Assembly: GCA_030427245.1 (NCBI GenBank)
Contig: JAUHXA010000007.1
Coordinates: 62,001 to 126,000 of the forward strand
From: Bacteroidia bacterium
Lineage (GTDB): Bacteria; Bacteroidota; Bacteroidia; Chitinophagales; UBA2359
Length of the DNA stretch: 64,000 nucleotides
Reading direction: 5' to 3'
Shown: one piece after another, positions 1 through 8,700 of the stretch
Layout of the letters: every line of letters starts with the position of its first letter
Numbering within the stretch: position 1 is the stretch's first letter
Made by a program: the position numbers and the translations under genes
Notes under the pieces: model-generated
Databases searched by the model: none
Told to the model about the DNA's origin: nothing
The model's input: only the letters and a program-made list of their open reading frames with translations

Positions 1-1133
1 TCGTAAAATGACCCCATGAACTTCAATTTCAAACGAGCATCATCAGAAGTATAATTGAGGCTCAAACCATTCATCCAGTTAGTATATCTGTCCCGTTCTT
101 GTCCTTCAAAAAACACACGCAATTCCAGCGCATCGTTGAATGTACCAAAGCTCGTGCGAGAAGAATCGGGGGCCAATTCGTAGCGATTTCGGGCATAATT
201 GGTAAGCCATTGCAGTTCCCAAGCTTCGTCAAATTTGTAGGTCACCAAAGCCTGAAAATCGGTAAAAGAAGGATTGTAAGCTCCTTGTACGGGTAGAGAG
301 TTCAATAAATACTTGTTGGATTTGTGGCGAACCCCTGCTAAATAAGACAGGTTGCCGCCTGAGTTTGCGCCTTCTATATGCGCTCCAACGCCCAACAAAC
401 TTGCATAAGCTGACCCACTTGAAGTGCCTGCTTTTGGATTTTTGTATCTCACATCCAATACCGAAGACAATTTGTCCCCGTATTTCGCTTCAAAACCGCC
501 TGCCGAAAACTCTAATCCTTGCACCAAATCGGGATTGATAAAACTCAATCCTTCTTGCTGCCCTGCTCGCACCAAAAACGGACGATACACTTGAAAGTCA
601 TTGACATACACTAAGTTTTCATCGTAATTTCCTCCACGAACCGAATACTGCGAACTCAATTCATTGTTAGAAACTGTTCCACCAAGCATAGGTAGAATAT
701 CTTCAATGTTGCCACTGACGGTTGGAATGGATTCAAATTCGCGGGGATTCAGTTTGACTGCTGTTCTCGTAGGAGGACGATAAATCGTACTTCTTACCAC
801 TACTTCATCCAAGACAATATCTAAGTCCCAAAAGGTGACATTAATTTCACGAACATCCCCTCTACGAAGGTAAAACTCCTCTATCTGTGTTTCTTTCCCT
901 ATATAACTAAACTCGACTACATTCATCCTTCCAGGAGTCATATAGAGCGTAAAGTTGCCATTGAAGTCCGTAGTCGTACCTGCTCCTGTATAACGGTTTA
1001 CAATACTTACTCCATAAACAGGCTTGTCGTTTCTATCCGTCACCTTGCCATAGATATGCTCATCTTGTGCCGAAAGATTGAAGCTGACACATGCCAGGAA
1101 TAGGAAAATATATAATTGTAGGTATTTGTTCAT
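1..1133 (-). CDS. TonB-dependent outer-membrane receptor, N-terminal part (runs off the left edge)
   Basis: An open frame begins at an ATG (complement of 1131-1133) and stays open to base 1, so only the first ~377 residues are visible. It starts with a signal peptide (residues 1-23, ending NLSAQ), followed by a carboxypeptidase-regulatory-like beta-sandwich (IYGKVTDRNDKP near residue 27, then VEFSYIGKETQIEEFYLRRG). A TonB plug follows, with a segment reading SVRGGNYDENLVYVNDFQVY that is typical of SusC/CirA-like plugs. Such receptors import bulky ligands through the outer membrane using ExbBD-TonB energy. The substrate cannot be told because the barrel is outside the window. The first ~103 residues align without gaps with the separate small gene at 1380-1814. 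Confidence 0.9.
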   Translation of the reverse strand, partial: MNKYLQLYIFLFLACVSFNLSAQDEHIYGKVTDRNDKPVYGVSIVNRYTGAGTTTDFNGNFTLYMTPGRMNVVEFSYIGKETQIEEFYLRRGDVREINVTFWDLDIVLDEVVVRSTIYRPPTRTAVKLNPREFESIPTVSGNIEDILPMLGGTVSNNELSSQYSVRGGNYDENLVYVNDFQVYRPFLVRAGQQEGLSFINPDLVQGLEFSAGGFEAKYGDKLSSVLDVRYKNPKAGTSSGSAYASLLGVGAHIEGANSGGNLSYLAGVRHKSNKYLLNSLPVQGAYNPSFTDFQALVTYKFDEAWELQWLTNYARNRYELAPDSSRTSFGTFNDALELRVFFEGQERDRYTNWMNGLSLNYTSDDARLKLKFMGSFY

Positions 1134-1193
1134 TGCTGATTCTTTAGCAGAATTTTATTTTAATGTTGTTGAGCATTAACTTCTTAATTGGGA

Positions 1194-1359
1194 AAGTCCG
1201 TTGGGACTTAAATATCTGTAGAAAATGACGAGCATAATGACAGAACTCCATTAGGAGTTCAACCCATATATATAAGATTGGCAATGATATCCCACTCCTA
1301 ATGGAGTTTATATAATTACTCTTGTATGGTTTCTACAAATATTGTACTCCTCTGGAGTA
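1194..1359. repeat. Cluster of four short REP-like palindromes
   Basis: The gap between the receptor and the small paralogous gene holds four hairpins of one design, a TCC...GGA core with a 3-4 nt loop: AAGTCC/GGACTT at 1194-1209, GAACTCC/GGAGTTC at 1243-1260, ACTCC/GGAGT at 1294-1307 and TACTCC/GGAGTA at 1345-1359. None is followed by a T-run, so a terminator role is unlikely. Short palindromes of this look recur between genes in many Bacteroidota genomes and resemble REP elements; that identification is an inference. Confidence 0.6.
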
Positions 1360-1379
1360 AACTCAACTAAAACAATTGC

Positions 1380-1814
1380 TTACTTTTGTTCTGGAAGCAG
1401 TTCAACTTGTTTAACTGGAATTTTTTGCATCATTAAGGGTCTACTCTTAGAATTTAGTTGGGGAATTTGTCCTCTTGGACATCCATAAATTTTGTTCCCA
1501 TGCGAATCCCAAAAAACAACATTTATTTCTCGCTTATTTCCTTCTCTTAAATAAAACTCTTCAATTTGGGTTTCCATCCCTTCAATGCTGAACTCGACAA
1601 TACTCATACGTTTTGCCTTCAAATAAAGCCTATAATTACCTTCAATATCTGTAAATGTAAAATTACCTTCGTATCGGTTTTCTACTTTCACATTTGCCAT
1701 TGGTTTCTCATTTTTGTCCATCACCTTTCCATAGATGTATTCATCTTGTGCGGAGACATTGAAGGTGATAAATGTCAAAAGTAGAAAAATGGGGAATTGA
1801 AGGTATCTTTTCAT
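1380..1814 (-). CDS. Small exported carboxypeptidase-like regulatory domain protein, copy of the neighbouring receptor's N-terminus
   Basis: 144 residues. Signal peptide 1-22 (ends FNVSAQ), then one CarboxypepD_reg-like beta-sandwich (IYGKVMDKNEKP, VEFSIEGMETQIEEFYLREG, REINVVFWD). Residues 1-103 match the N-terminus of the TonB receptor at 1-1133 almost position by position, then the sequence turns into an unrelated ~40-residue tail with one Cys (YGCPRGQIPQ) and no plug or barrel. It reads in the same direction as the receptor and lies upstream of it. It could be a real soluble periplasmic protein, or the leftover 5' end of a duplicated receptor gene that acquired a new stop. The frame is intact and the substitutions look conservative, so I call it a gene. 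Its function is unknown. Confidence 0.7.
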   Translation of the reverse strand: MKRYLQFPIFLLLTFITFNVSAQDEYIYGKVMDKNEKPMANVKVENRYEGNFTFTDIEGNYRLYLKAKRMSIVEFSIEGMETQIEEFYLREGNKREINVVFWDSHGNKIYGCPRGQIPQLNSKSRPLMMQKIPVKQVELLPEQK

Positions 1815-1943
1815 GGGTGATTATCTTTGGTTTACAGCTTTGAATAGGAATCTTCTATAAAAGAATCTCGTGTAGCGTAAACATAACAAGTACATACATC
1901 CAGTGCGACAAATTCCTTTCAGTAGTAGATTCTTGTTCAAGGC

Positions 1944-2624
1944 TTACACCACCGAAACGGACACATCCACCGCCTTCAATTGCCGAACAGTCTCCATTGG
2001 ATTCTCCGATTTGAAAACACTACTTCCTGCCACCAATACATCTACTCCTGCTCGCAATATTTCCTCTGCATTGTTCATACTCACCCCACCATCAATTTCA
2101 ATCAAGGCTTTAGAGTTAGTACGAAGAATAAGGGCTTTCAGTTGTCGGACTTTGTTGATTGTGTGGGGAATAAATTTTTGACCACCAAAACCAGGGTTAA
2201 CCGACATCAAACAAACCAAGTCAAGATCCGCAATGATGTCCTCCAGAAGTGCAACTGGAGTATGTGGATTAAGAGCGACTCCCGCCTTCATGCCCAATTG
2301 TTTGATTCGCTGAATGGTGCGGTGCAAATGATTGCAGGCTTCGTAGTGGACCGTCAATACATCTGCTCCTGCTTTTTGGAAATCCTCCAAATAATCGTCA
2401 GGTGTGGCAATCATTAGATGCACATCAAAAACTTTGTTGCTCAAAGGTCGAATTGCCTTGATAATTGGAAAGCCAAATGAAATATTGGGAACGAACTGTC
2501 CGTCCATGATGTCAATGTGAAACCAATCGGCTTCGCTCTCATGCACCATTGCTACATCTGCCTGCAAGTTGGCAAAGTTAGCAGCTAAGATAGAAGGTGC
2601 GACTAAATGTTGGTTGTTGCTCAT
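1944..2624 (-). CDS. rpe: Ribulose-phosphate 3-epimerase
   Basis: 226 residues, the normal length. It interconverts D-ribulose 5-phosphate and D-xylulose 5-phosphate in the pentose phosphate pathway, in the cytoplasm. The TIM-barrel signatures are all present: APSILAANFANL at the start, HIDIMDGQFVPNISFG (metal and acid/base residues), DVHLMI, MSVNPGFGGQKF (phosphate loop) and EIDGGV near the end. The ATG at 2624 sits five bases downstream of a TAnnTTTG box on the same strand, which suggests a very short or absent leader. Confidence 0.96.
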   Translation of the reverse strand: MSNNQHLVAPSILAANFANLQADVAMVHESEADWFHIDIMDGQFVPNISFGFPIIKAIRPLSNKVFDVHLMIATPDDYLEDFQKAGADVLTVHYEACNHLHRTIQRIKQLGMKAGVALNPHTPVALLEDIIADLDLVCLMSVNPGFGGQKFIPHTINKVRQLKALILRTNSKALIEIDGGVSMNNAEEILRAGVDVLVAGSSVFKSENPMETVRQLKAVDVSVSVV

Positions 2625-2629
2625 GCCTG

Positions 2630-2637
2630 CAAAGATA
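2630..2637 (-). promoter_or_regulatory. Putative -7 box of rpe
   Basis: On the minus strand the sequence reads TATCTTTG, an exact match to the Bacteroidota -7 consensus TAnnTTTG, ending five bases before the rpe ATG. Transcription would begin at or within a base or two of the start codon. No TTG box was found at the usual distance, so this is a half-site call. Confidence 0.45.
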
Positions 2638-2840
2638 ATACCTCTATGGTCAATAAAAAATGAATTTCTTGAACTATCGTTTGATTTAAGGTCGTATCCA
2701 CGAAAACTCCAATTTTACTTTCTTCTGACAATAACTTGTTCCGCAACTCCTACTTCCACTACAATATGCTTTTAGTTGAACCTATTGAAATAAGGCAATT
2801 TTGAAGTCTTCGTCTACGTGGGTTTGTAATTTTGTATAAC

Positions 2841-2877
2841 AAAAAAGGTGTGCCAGCAATTTTTTCGCTAACACACC
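2841..2877 (-). terminator. Intrinsic terminator of glmS
   Basis: Read on the minus strand: a stem GGTGTG...CACACC, with an extra AGC/GCT pairing inside, followed at once by a run of six T. It lies ~90 bases past the glmS stop and serves the leftward glmS transcript. The rest of the 343-base gap 2625-2967 shows only the rpe promoter side and no further gene. Confidence 0.8.
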
Positions 2878-2967
2878 TCAGTCTAAAATATTTTTTGCCC
2901 CCCAACCAAAAAGGATTTTGGAGCTTAGTTCAATTCGTCCAATTTGACTTATTCCTTTTCTTCAATA

Positions 2968-4806
2968 TCACTCCACTGTCACCGACTTCGCCAAATTCCG
3001 AGGTTGGTCGACATTGCAGCCCCTCATGAGCGCAATGTGGTAGGCCAACAATTGAAGGGGAATCGTTGAAAGGATTGGGGTAAGGGGTTCGGCTGTTTCG
3101 GGTATTTTTACCACAAATTCTGCCAAACCTTCAATGATGGTATCTTTTTCGGTCGTAATCGCAATGATGCGCCCGCCTCTCGCTTTGACCTCCTGAATAT
3201 TGCTGACAATTTTTTCGTAAGCACTTTCGTTGGTAGCCATCACGACCACAGGCATTTGTTCGTCAATCAAGGCAATTGGTCCATGTTTCATTTCAGCGGC
3301 AGGATAACCTTCGGCGTGAATGTAGGATATTTCTTTCAATTTGAGTGCGCCTTCCAAAGCAACAGGGAAGTTGTAGCCACGTCCCAAATACAAGAAATGA
3401 TGAACATCTTTGAATTCACCTGCAATGAACTCCAATTGTTCTTCAAGTTTCAATGCTTGTTCGACCTTAGTAGGAATTTGTTCCAACTCGGTTAATAATT
3501 GATGATAACGAGCTTCGGGAATTGTGCCTTTTTGTTGCGCCAATCGTAGAGCCATCAAGGTTAAGATGGTCAACTGTGCGGTGAAGGCCTTTGTAGAAGC
3601 CACACCAATTTCGGGTCCTGCATGAGTGTAAATCCCTGCATCTGTTACCCTTGAAATCGTAGATCCGACTACATTGCAGATACCCAAAATGGTTGCCCCT
3701 TTGGATTTTGCCAATTCCAGAGCCGCCAAAGTATCTGCCGTTTCGCCTGATTGAGAAATAGCAATCACTACATCGTCTTCATTGATAATGGGATTTCGGT
3801 AGCGAAATTCTGACGCATATTCTACCTCCACAGGTATTCTTGCCAAGTCTTCAAACAAGTATTCGCCGACTAAACCTGCATGCCACGAAGTACCACAAGC
3901 GACAATGATGATGCGTTTGGCATTTACCAATTTTTGTTCGTAGTCTTTGATGCCTCCCAACATAATTAGGTTTTTATCAATGTTAAGACGACCACGCATA
4001 CTGTCGTGAATGGACTTAGACTGTTCGTTGATTTCCTTGAGCATAAAATGGTCATACCCTCCCTTTTCAAGCATCTCCAAATTCCACATCAACTCTTCCA
4101 CCACAGGAGTTTGGATTTGATTGTCTATTGTTTTGATTGTCAACCCTTCATTGAGGTCTAAAACCGCCATTTCTTCGTCCTTCAAATAAACCACCTTGCG
4201 AGTGTGTTCGATAATAGGAGTAGCATCAGAAGCCAAAAAATATTCTCCTTCGCCAATGCCTACGACTAAAGGGCTACTCTTGCGAGCTGCTACCAATCTG
4301 CCAGGTTCATCTATTGAAGCGACTACAATTGCATACGCTCCAATGACTCCTTGCAGGGCGATTCTCACCGCTTGCTCCAAGGGTGCTTTTATTAATGTTT
4401 GAATTTCTTCAATAAAATGCACCAAGACTTCGGTGTCTGTTTCGGTTTGGAAAACGTGTCCTCTTCCTTCGAGTTCTTTCTTCAATACAGCGTAGTTTTC
4501 AATGATTCCGTTGTGAATCAAAGCCAATTTACCATTGCCTGAAGTATGTGGATGTGCGTTGATGTTATTGGGTGCGCCATGTGTTGCCCATCGGGTATGC
4601 CCCATTCCTGTAGTTCCCTCCACTGCTTTTCCTTCTACAAACTTGCCCAATGCCTTGACCTTGCCTTTTTGTTTGTAAATCTTTAGGTCGCCATTCAAGA
4701 TAGCAACGCCTGTACTGTCATAACCTCTGTATTCAAGTCTTTGAAGACCCTTCATCAAAATGGGAAAAACGGGTTGATGTCCCACATATCCAACGATTCC
4801 ACACAT
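2968..4806 (-). CDS. glmS: Glutamine-fructose-6-phosphate aminotransferase (isomerizing)
   Basis: 612 residues, the standard length. It makes glucosamine 6-phosphate from fructose 6-phosphate and glutamine, the first step to UDP-GlcNAc for peptidoglycan and LPS. The protein begins MCGIVGYVG, with Cys2 as the N-terminal nucleophile of the class II glutaminase domain (about 1-230), including HTRWATHG and HNGIIENY. Two SIS sugar-isomerase domains follow (SQSGETADT near 350; LGRGYNFPVALEGALKLKEISYIHAEGYPAAEMKHGP near 475), and the C-terminus QPRNLAKSVTVE is canonical. No ribozyme-like leader is evident. It sits downstream of the DUF4270 and starch-synthase-like genes on the same strand, a neighbourhood I know from other Bacteroidota. 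Confidence 0.98.
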   Translation of the reverse strand: MCGIVGYVGHQPVFPILMKGLQRLEYRGYDSTGVAILNGDLKIYKQKGKVKALGKFVEGKAVEGTTGMGHTRWATHGAPNNINAHPHTSGNGKLALIHNGIIENYAVLKKELEGRGHVFQTETDTEVLVHFIEEIQTLIKAPLEQAVRIALQGVIGAYAIVVASIDEPGRLVAARKSSPLVVGIGEGEYFLASDATPIIEHTRKVVYLKDEEMAVLDLNEGLTIKTIDNQIQTPVVEELMWNLEMLEKGGYDHFMLKEINEQSKSIHDSMRGRLNIDKNLIMLGGIKDYEQKLVNAKRIIIVACGTSWHAGLVGEYLFEDLARIPVEVEYASEFRYRNPIINEDDVVIAISQSGETADTLAALELAKSKGATILGICNVVGSTISRVTDAGIYTHAGPEIGVASTKAFTAQLTILTLMALRLAQQKGTIPEARYHQLLTELEQIPTKVEQALKLEEQLEFIAGEFKDVHHFLYLGRGYNFPVALEGALKLKEISYIHAEGYPAAEMKHGPIALIDEQMPVVVMATNESAYEKIVSNIQEVKARGGRIIAITTEKDTIIEGLAEFVVKIPETAEPLTPILSTIPLQLLAYHIALMRGCNVDQPRNLAKSVTVE

Positions 4807-4943
4807 AATCGAATTGGTTTATTTAATTAATATTGTTTGTAGTTTGAGATGTGCTTTATTACCCTTAGTTTAACTAAAGGTTCATTCAACGTTGACTAAA
4901 CAGTAAGTTTAAGTCTAAAGTTTTGGCAGTTGTATCTTTCGAC

Positions 4944-6284
4944 TTACTGATCAATCACAGTGTAAATCAATCGAAGTTTCATAGGGAATTTCGGGTGATT
5001 CGGTCCTCCAACGACCATCCTATTAGCGGTTGTGAAAGGATTACTGGGCAATAAGGAGAATGTTTGCAGATCGGGTTCATCTAAGAAATCTTCTAAACGT
5101 TGGAGATCAATATCAATTTTATACCTGACTCCCATTTCTCCATCTACAGTAAGCGTATCTCCACGCAAACCTGTTGAATTAGAAGACATAACTGTTATGG
5201 TTCCATCTACGCTGTGTTCTGCAATAAGTCCCAATGCAATCGGAGCAGGAAATAAGGCGTTGCCATCTGCTTCAACCTGAAAAACATCCAATTCTGCTTT
5301 GTTTATCGCAATGTTACCCAATAGCGTTTTATTCAGTGACGGAATGTCTAAATCAATATCCAATCCCGACATTGCCTGTATATACGCAAGTGTAGATTCG
5401 CTACTCGGAGCTTGCTTGAGTACTTCTTCGACAGGAGTTGAAGTATAGTCGTGTTCAAAATGATTGACAACTGCTGTACTGAGATTCATTGGGAAATCAA
5501 GTGTGCCTAAACCTCCAAGATCAGAGGTATAGTAAAGCGTCATTTTGGTTTCGCTATTAATGATGTCAAAAAATGAAATGGCATTGTTAGATCCAGTAGG
5601 AACAATGTATAAGCCCTTAAAAAACTGCTGAAAGTTTTTATCATTTTCGAAGGCTACATCTCCAATTTGATTCATAAGGCGGAGTCCCAATTCATCATTG
5701 AGTCGTATTCTCAAATGCGGAACTACCTTTGTCTTAATATGCGTTCCTGTAGTGTCAATTCCCGTTGTAATCAAAACACTATCAAGAGGCTCGTATTGAA
5801 AATTTCTTTTCTCACCAATAACTCTTGGATTGTGGATAATATTTTGATTAGAGTAATAGGTATCTCCTGAGTTCAGTACTTCTTCTACCTCATGTACCAA
5901 AATTGAATTATTGGAAACAGCATTGCCATAGATGCCGCTATTATTGTAGGCAAGGGTCAGTACCAACGAATCGAAGACAGGCATTTCTCCAATATTGGGA
6001 TTGCTGGCACGAAGCAAAAACTGTGTGTAAATACTCGCTTTGGCTTTGCCAAAAACGGGGTCATTTACTGTTCCAAAGAGATAAGCGCGCAATCTGTCAG
6101 AAGAATTAATAGAGTCAGCAGAAACAGTAGCTACCTTTATCGAAAAGCTGTCAATTACAGAAGTCGTGAGTAAATCTTCATCACCAATGATATTAGAACC
6201 AATTGGGGTAGTCTCATTACAAGAAATGGTGCAGATGCCTATACATAACATCATACACCATACTATCAAATATTTTTGAATCAT
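4944..6284 (-). CDS. DUF4270 family lipoprotein
   Basis: The open frame extends upstream to a TTG at 6365, but that would overlap the next gene. The ATG at 6284 gives 446 residues beginning with a hydrophobic leader and a lipobox (IGICTISC, Cys at residue 22 of this start), followed by NETTPIGSNIIGDEDLL, the typical opening of DUF4270 proteins. The family is widespread in Bacteroidota, predicted to be a surface or periplasmic beta-rich lipoprotein, and has no established function. It is 16 bases downstream of the starch-synthase-like gene and probably co-transcribed with it. Confidence 0.85.
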   Translation of the reverse strand: MIQKYLIVWCMMLCIGICTISCNETTPIGSNIIGDEDLLTTSVIDSFSIKVATVSADSINSSDRLRAYLFGTVNDPVFGKAKASIYTQFLLRASNPNIGEMPVFDSLVLTLAYNNSGIYGNAVSNNSILVHEVEEVLNSGDTYYSNQNIIHNPRVIGEKRNFQYEPLDSVLITTGIDTTGTHIKTKVVPHLRIRLNDELGLRLMNQIGDVAFENDKNFQQFFKGLYIVPTGSNNAISFFDIINSETKMTLYYTSDLGGLGTLDFPMNLSTAVVNHFEHDYTSTPVEEVLKQAPSSESTLAYIQAMSGLDIDLDIPSLNKTLLGNIAINKAELDVFQVEADGNALFPAPIALGLIAEHSVDGTITVMSSNSTGLRGDTLTVDGEMGVRYKIDIDLQRLEDFLDEPDLQTFSLLPSNPFTTANRMVVGGPNHPKFPMKLRLIYTVIDQ

Positions 6285-6300
6285 AAGAGGAAAGCGTTGA

Positions 6301-7128
6301 TTACTCTTCTTCAAGTAATTGTGCATAGAAATTTTTATGAGCTTCTTTGAATTCATCACCTTCAAAGTAATCTAAAATAGGTTTGTTTTCGGCAACGCCG
6401 TTTTGTAAGGTTTTTTCTACTTCTTCATCTAATGTAGCAGAACCTCTTACTACTGCATCAGAATAATGAATCGCGCCTTTGTGCAATCCATTGTTGTTCA
6501 AGTCCATATAAGGAGAAATATCCTTATCTGAGACTTTTTTGATCATTGCTTTTTGCTTAAAAATATCACCAAATCCATCGGTAAATGAATTTTCATAAGC
6601 GGTATAAATAATTTTGGAGTTGGTAAACAGCGCATCGTTTTTATAGGCTGTTCGAATATAAAGAGGGATTAAACTAGTCATCCATCCTTGACAGTGAATA
6701 ACATCGGGTGCCCATCCAAATTTTTTCACCGTCTCTATCACTCCTTTGCAAAAGAAAACCATGCGTTCTACATTGTCTTTGTAAAACTTGCCGTTTTTGT
6801 CATTGAAAACATATTTCCTTTTGAAAAAATCCTCATTGTCCAAAAAATATACCTGCATTCTTGCTTGTGGCAAAGATGCAACTTTAATAATGAGTGGGTA
6901 ATCATCTTCATCAATAATAATATTGATACCCGATAAACGTACAACTTCGTGTAAACGATGCCTACGCTCATTAATAGTTCCAAAACGGGGCATTAAAATA
7001 CGCAACTCCATTTTACCTTTTGTTTTCAAATACTCGGGTAGCTGACGTGAAACTTTTGCCGTAGGACTATCAGGTAGATAGGGAAGCATTTCTTGAGTGA
7101 CAATCAATACTTTCTTTTTATTACTCAT
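6301..7128 (-). CDS. Starch/glycogen synthase N-terminal (GT5-like) domain protein
   Basis: 275 residues. It matches only the N-terminal Rossmann half of GT5 starch synthases: KVLIVTQEMLPYLPDSPTAKVSRQLPEYL at the start and PDVIHCQGWMTSLIPLYIRT near 150 (the PDVVHxHDW position of the family). Full GT5 enzymes are ~480 residues with a second GT-B domain that binds ADP-glucose; that half is absent here and the frame ends cleanly. The lysine of the usual KTGGL loop is replaced by a different context (SPTAKVS). Catalysis alone is therefore doubtful. The stand-alone form next to DUF4270 and panC recurs in Bacteroidota. A separate full-length GT3 glycogen synthase lies at 12901-14724. Confidence 0.82.
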   Translation of the reverse strand: MSNKKKVLIVTQEMLPYLPDSPTAKVSRQLPEYLKTKGKMELRILMPRFGTINERRHRLHEVVRLSGINIIIDEDDYPLIIKVASLPQARMQVYFLDNEDFFKRKYVFNDKNGKFYKDNVERMVFFCKGVIETVKKFGWAPDVIHCQGWMTSLIPLYIRTAYKNDALFTNSKIIYTAYENSFTDGFGDIFKQKAMIKKVSDKDISPYMDLNNNGLHKGAIHYSDAVVRGSATLDEEVEKTLQNGVAENKPILDYFEGDEFKEAHKNFYAQLLEEE

Positions 7129-7206
7129 ATTATAGGTTATATATTTTAATTATTTATGGAGAGTTTTTATTGGCAATGTTTTAGAAGGGCTTCGATTTTT
7201 GAGGTG

Positions 7207-7214
7207 CAAAATTA
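7207..7214 (-). promoter_or_regulatory. Putative -7 box for the starch-synthase-like/DUF4270/glmS direction
   Basis: The minus strand reads TAATTTTG here (TAnnTTTG consensus), about 80 bases upstream of the 7128 start. No convincing TTG box at 17-23 bases was found. The gap to panC is divergent, so both promoters must lie in it. Confidence 0.35.
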
Positions 7215-7309
7215 ATAAAAATTTATAAAATTTCATAGGTTTTGAGCTATTGTATTGTAGGCTTATTCCTATATTCGCAGTTTTATTTTGTAATTTTTAT
7301 CTTTTTATT

Positions 7310-8158
7310 GTGCAGATATTTAACAAAGTAGCTGGTTTACAGGTTTTTTTAAAAACAAAAAAAGTTGAAAATAAGCGAATAGGCTTTGTTCCTACCATGG
7401 GAGCTTTACATAATGGGCATTTATCATTGATTGCCCAATCCAAAGCTGCAACAGATGTGACAGTTTGCAGTATTTTTGTCAATCCTACCCAATTTGATGA
7501 TGCAGGAGACTTAAAAAAATATCCAAGAACAACCGAAAACGATATTGCCTTATTGAAGGAAAAAGCGTGTGATGTCTTGTTTTTACCTACCGTTGAAGAA
7601 ATTTATCCTCCTAATATGACCATAGCATCCGATTACGATTTTGGCTATTTAGAAAAACCCATGGAGGGGGCACATCGTCAAGGTCACTTCAAAGGAGTTG
7701 CACAAGTTGTCAATCGTTTGTTAGATATTGTACAGCCCAATCAATTGTTTATGGGACAGAAAGACTATCAACAGTTCAAAATTATTGGAAAATTATTGGA
7801 GCTAACCAAAAGTGACGTGAAACTCGTCAAGTGCGATATTGTACGAGAAAAAGATGGATTGGCAATGAGTTCTCGAAATGCTCGACTGTCTGCTGAACAA
7901 CGCCAAAAAGCCCCCTTTATCTACCAAACCCTTCAATGGGTGAAAAGTCAATATGATGTTGATACACCTAAATCTATTGAAGTAGAGGCTATTCAAAAGT
8001 TGAATCAAGTAGAAGGTTTTGATACGGACTATTTGAAGATAGTAAATGCTGAAACTCTTCAAGAAGTAGCGTCTTGGCAAGAGACCGACCAACTCATTGT
8101 TTGTACAGCCGTAAGATTGGGCGAAATTCGTTTGATAGACAATATCTTGTTCCAATAG
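7310..8158 (+). CDS. panC: Pantoate-beta-alanine ligase (pantothenate synthetase)
   Basis: ATP-dependent condensation of pantoate with beta-alanine to pantothenate, the last step of vitamin B5 synthesis. Motifs: FVPTMGALHNGHLSL (HxGH nucleotide-binding), FVNPTQFD, GQKDYQQ and REKDGLAMSSRNARLS. The longest frame opens at a TTG (7250), which adds a hydrophobic extension not found in PanC. I prefer the GTG at 7310 (VQIFNKVAGLQVFLK), giving 282 residues, the family length. There is no ATG before the first conserved block. panD follows 161 bases downstream and supplies the beta-alanine. Confidence 0.94.
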   Translation: MQIFNKVAGLQVFLKTKKVENKRIGFVPTMGALHNGHLSLIAQSKAATDVTVCSIFVNPTQFDDAGDLKKYPRTTENDIALLKEKACDVLFLPTVEEIYPPNMTIASDYDFGYLEKPMEGAHRQGHFKGVAQVVNRLLDIVQPNQLFMGQKDYQQFKIIGKLLELTKSDVKLVKCDIVREKDGLAMSSRNARLSAEQRQKAPFIYQTLQWVKSQYDVDTPKSIEVEAIQKLNQVEGFDTDYLKIVNAETLQEVASWQETDQLIVCTAVRLGEIRLIDNILFQ

Positions 8159-8283
8159 GTGAAAAATTAGTAGCTAAAATTGGCAAAGATTTTGATTGAT
8201 TTAATATCATTCACTCTTTTTATCCAACCCTGCCAACTACCAAACCTTTAATCACCTATTCCTATCCTCAACCTAAACAGGTA

Positions 8284-8312
8284 TTGTTTATTATTTTAAT
8301 TTTGTAATTTTG
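8284..8312 (+). promoter_or_regulatory. Putative promoter of panD
   Basis: TTG at 8284-8286, an 18-base spacer, then TAATTTTG at 8305-8312 (exact TAnnTTTG). A second TAATTTTG directly abuts it at 8297-8304. The proximal box ends only seven bases before the panD ATG, so the start site would fall at or next to the start codon. Confidence 0.55.
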
Positions 8313-8319
8313 CAGCCTT

Positions 8320-8700
8320 ATGTTTATTGAAGTATTCAAATCTAAAATTCATCGAGCTTCGGTCACACAAGCGGACCTAAACTATATTGGTAGTATCACT
8401 ATTGATGAAGCCTTGATGGAAGCGGCAAATATGATAGAAGGGGAAAAAGTCCAAATTGTTAATTGCAATAACGGTGAACGACTTGAAACCTACACCATTA
8501 AGGGCGAACGCAATTCTGGTGTAATTTGTCTCAATGGTGCTGCTGCTCGCAAAGTAGCAGTAGGCGACATCGTCATCATCATTGGCTATGGCTTCATGGA
8601 TTTTGAAGAAGCTAAAAATTATAAAGGTGGTACAGCTATCTTTGTAAACGAAAAGAATGAAATCATCCAACAACAACAATTGGCAGAAGTATTTGCTTGA
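8320..8700 (+). CDS. panD: Aspartate 1-decarboxylase
   Basis: 126 residues, the family length. It decarboxylates L-aspartate to beta-alanine, the substrate of PanC. It is a pyruvoyl enzyme: the precursor cleaves itself between Gly24 and Ser25 (YIGS here), and Ser25 becomes the pyruvoyl group. Lys9, His11 and Tyr22 of the active site are in place, as is the NGAAAR loop. The last 44 bases overlap the start of the next membrane-protein gene in another frame. Confidence 0.97.
   Translation: MFIEVFKSKIHRASVTQADLNYIGSITIDEALMEAANMIEGEKVQIVNCNNGERLETYTIKGERNSGVICLNGAAARKVAVGDIVIIIGYGFMDFEEAKNYKGGTAIFVNEKNEIIQQQQLAEVFA

Noticed and set aside
4807-4943. glmS ribozyme or riboswitch in the glmS leader
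   Set aside because: The gap to the upstream gene is short and A/T-rich without the conserved pseudoknotted core; that ribozyme is known mainly from Firmicutes.
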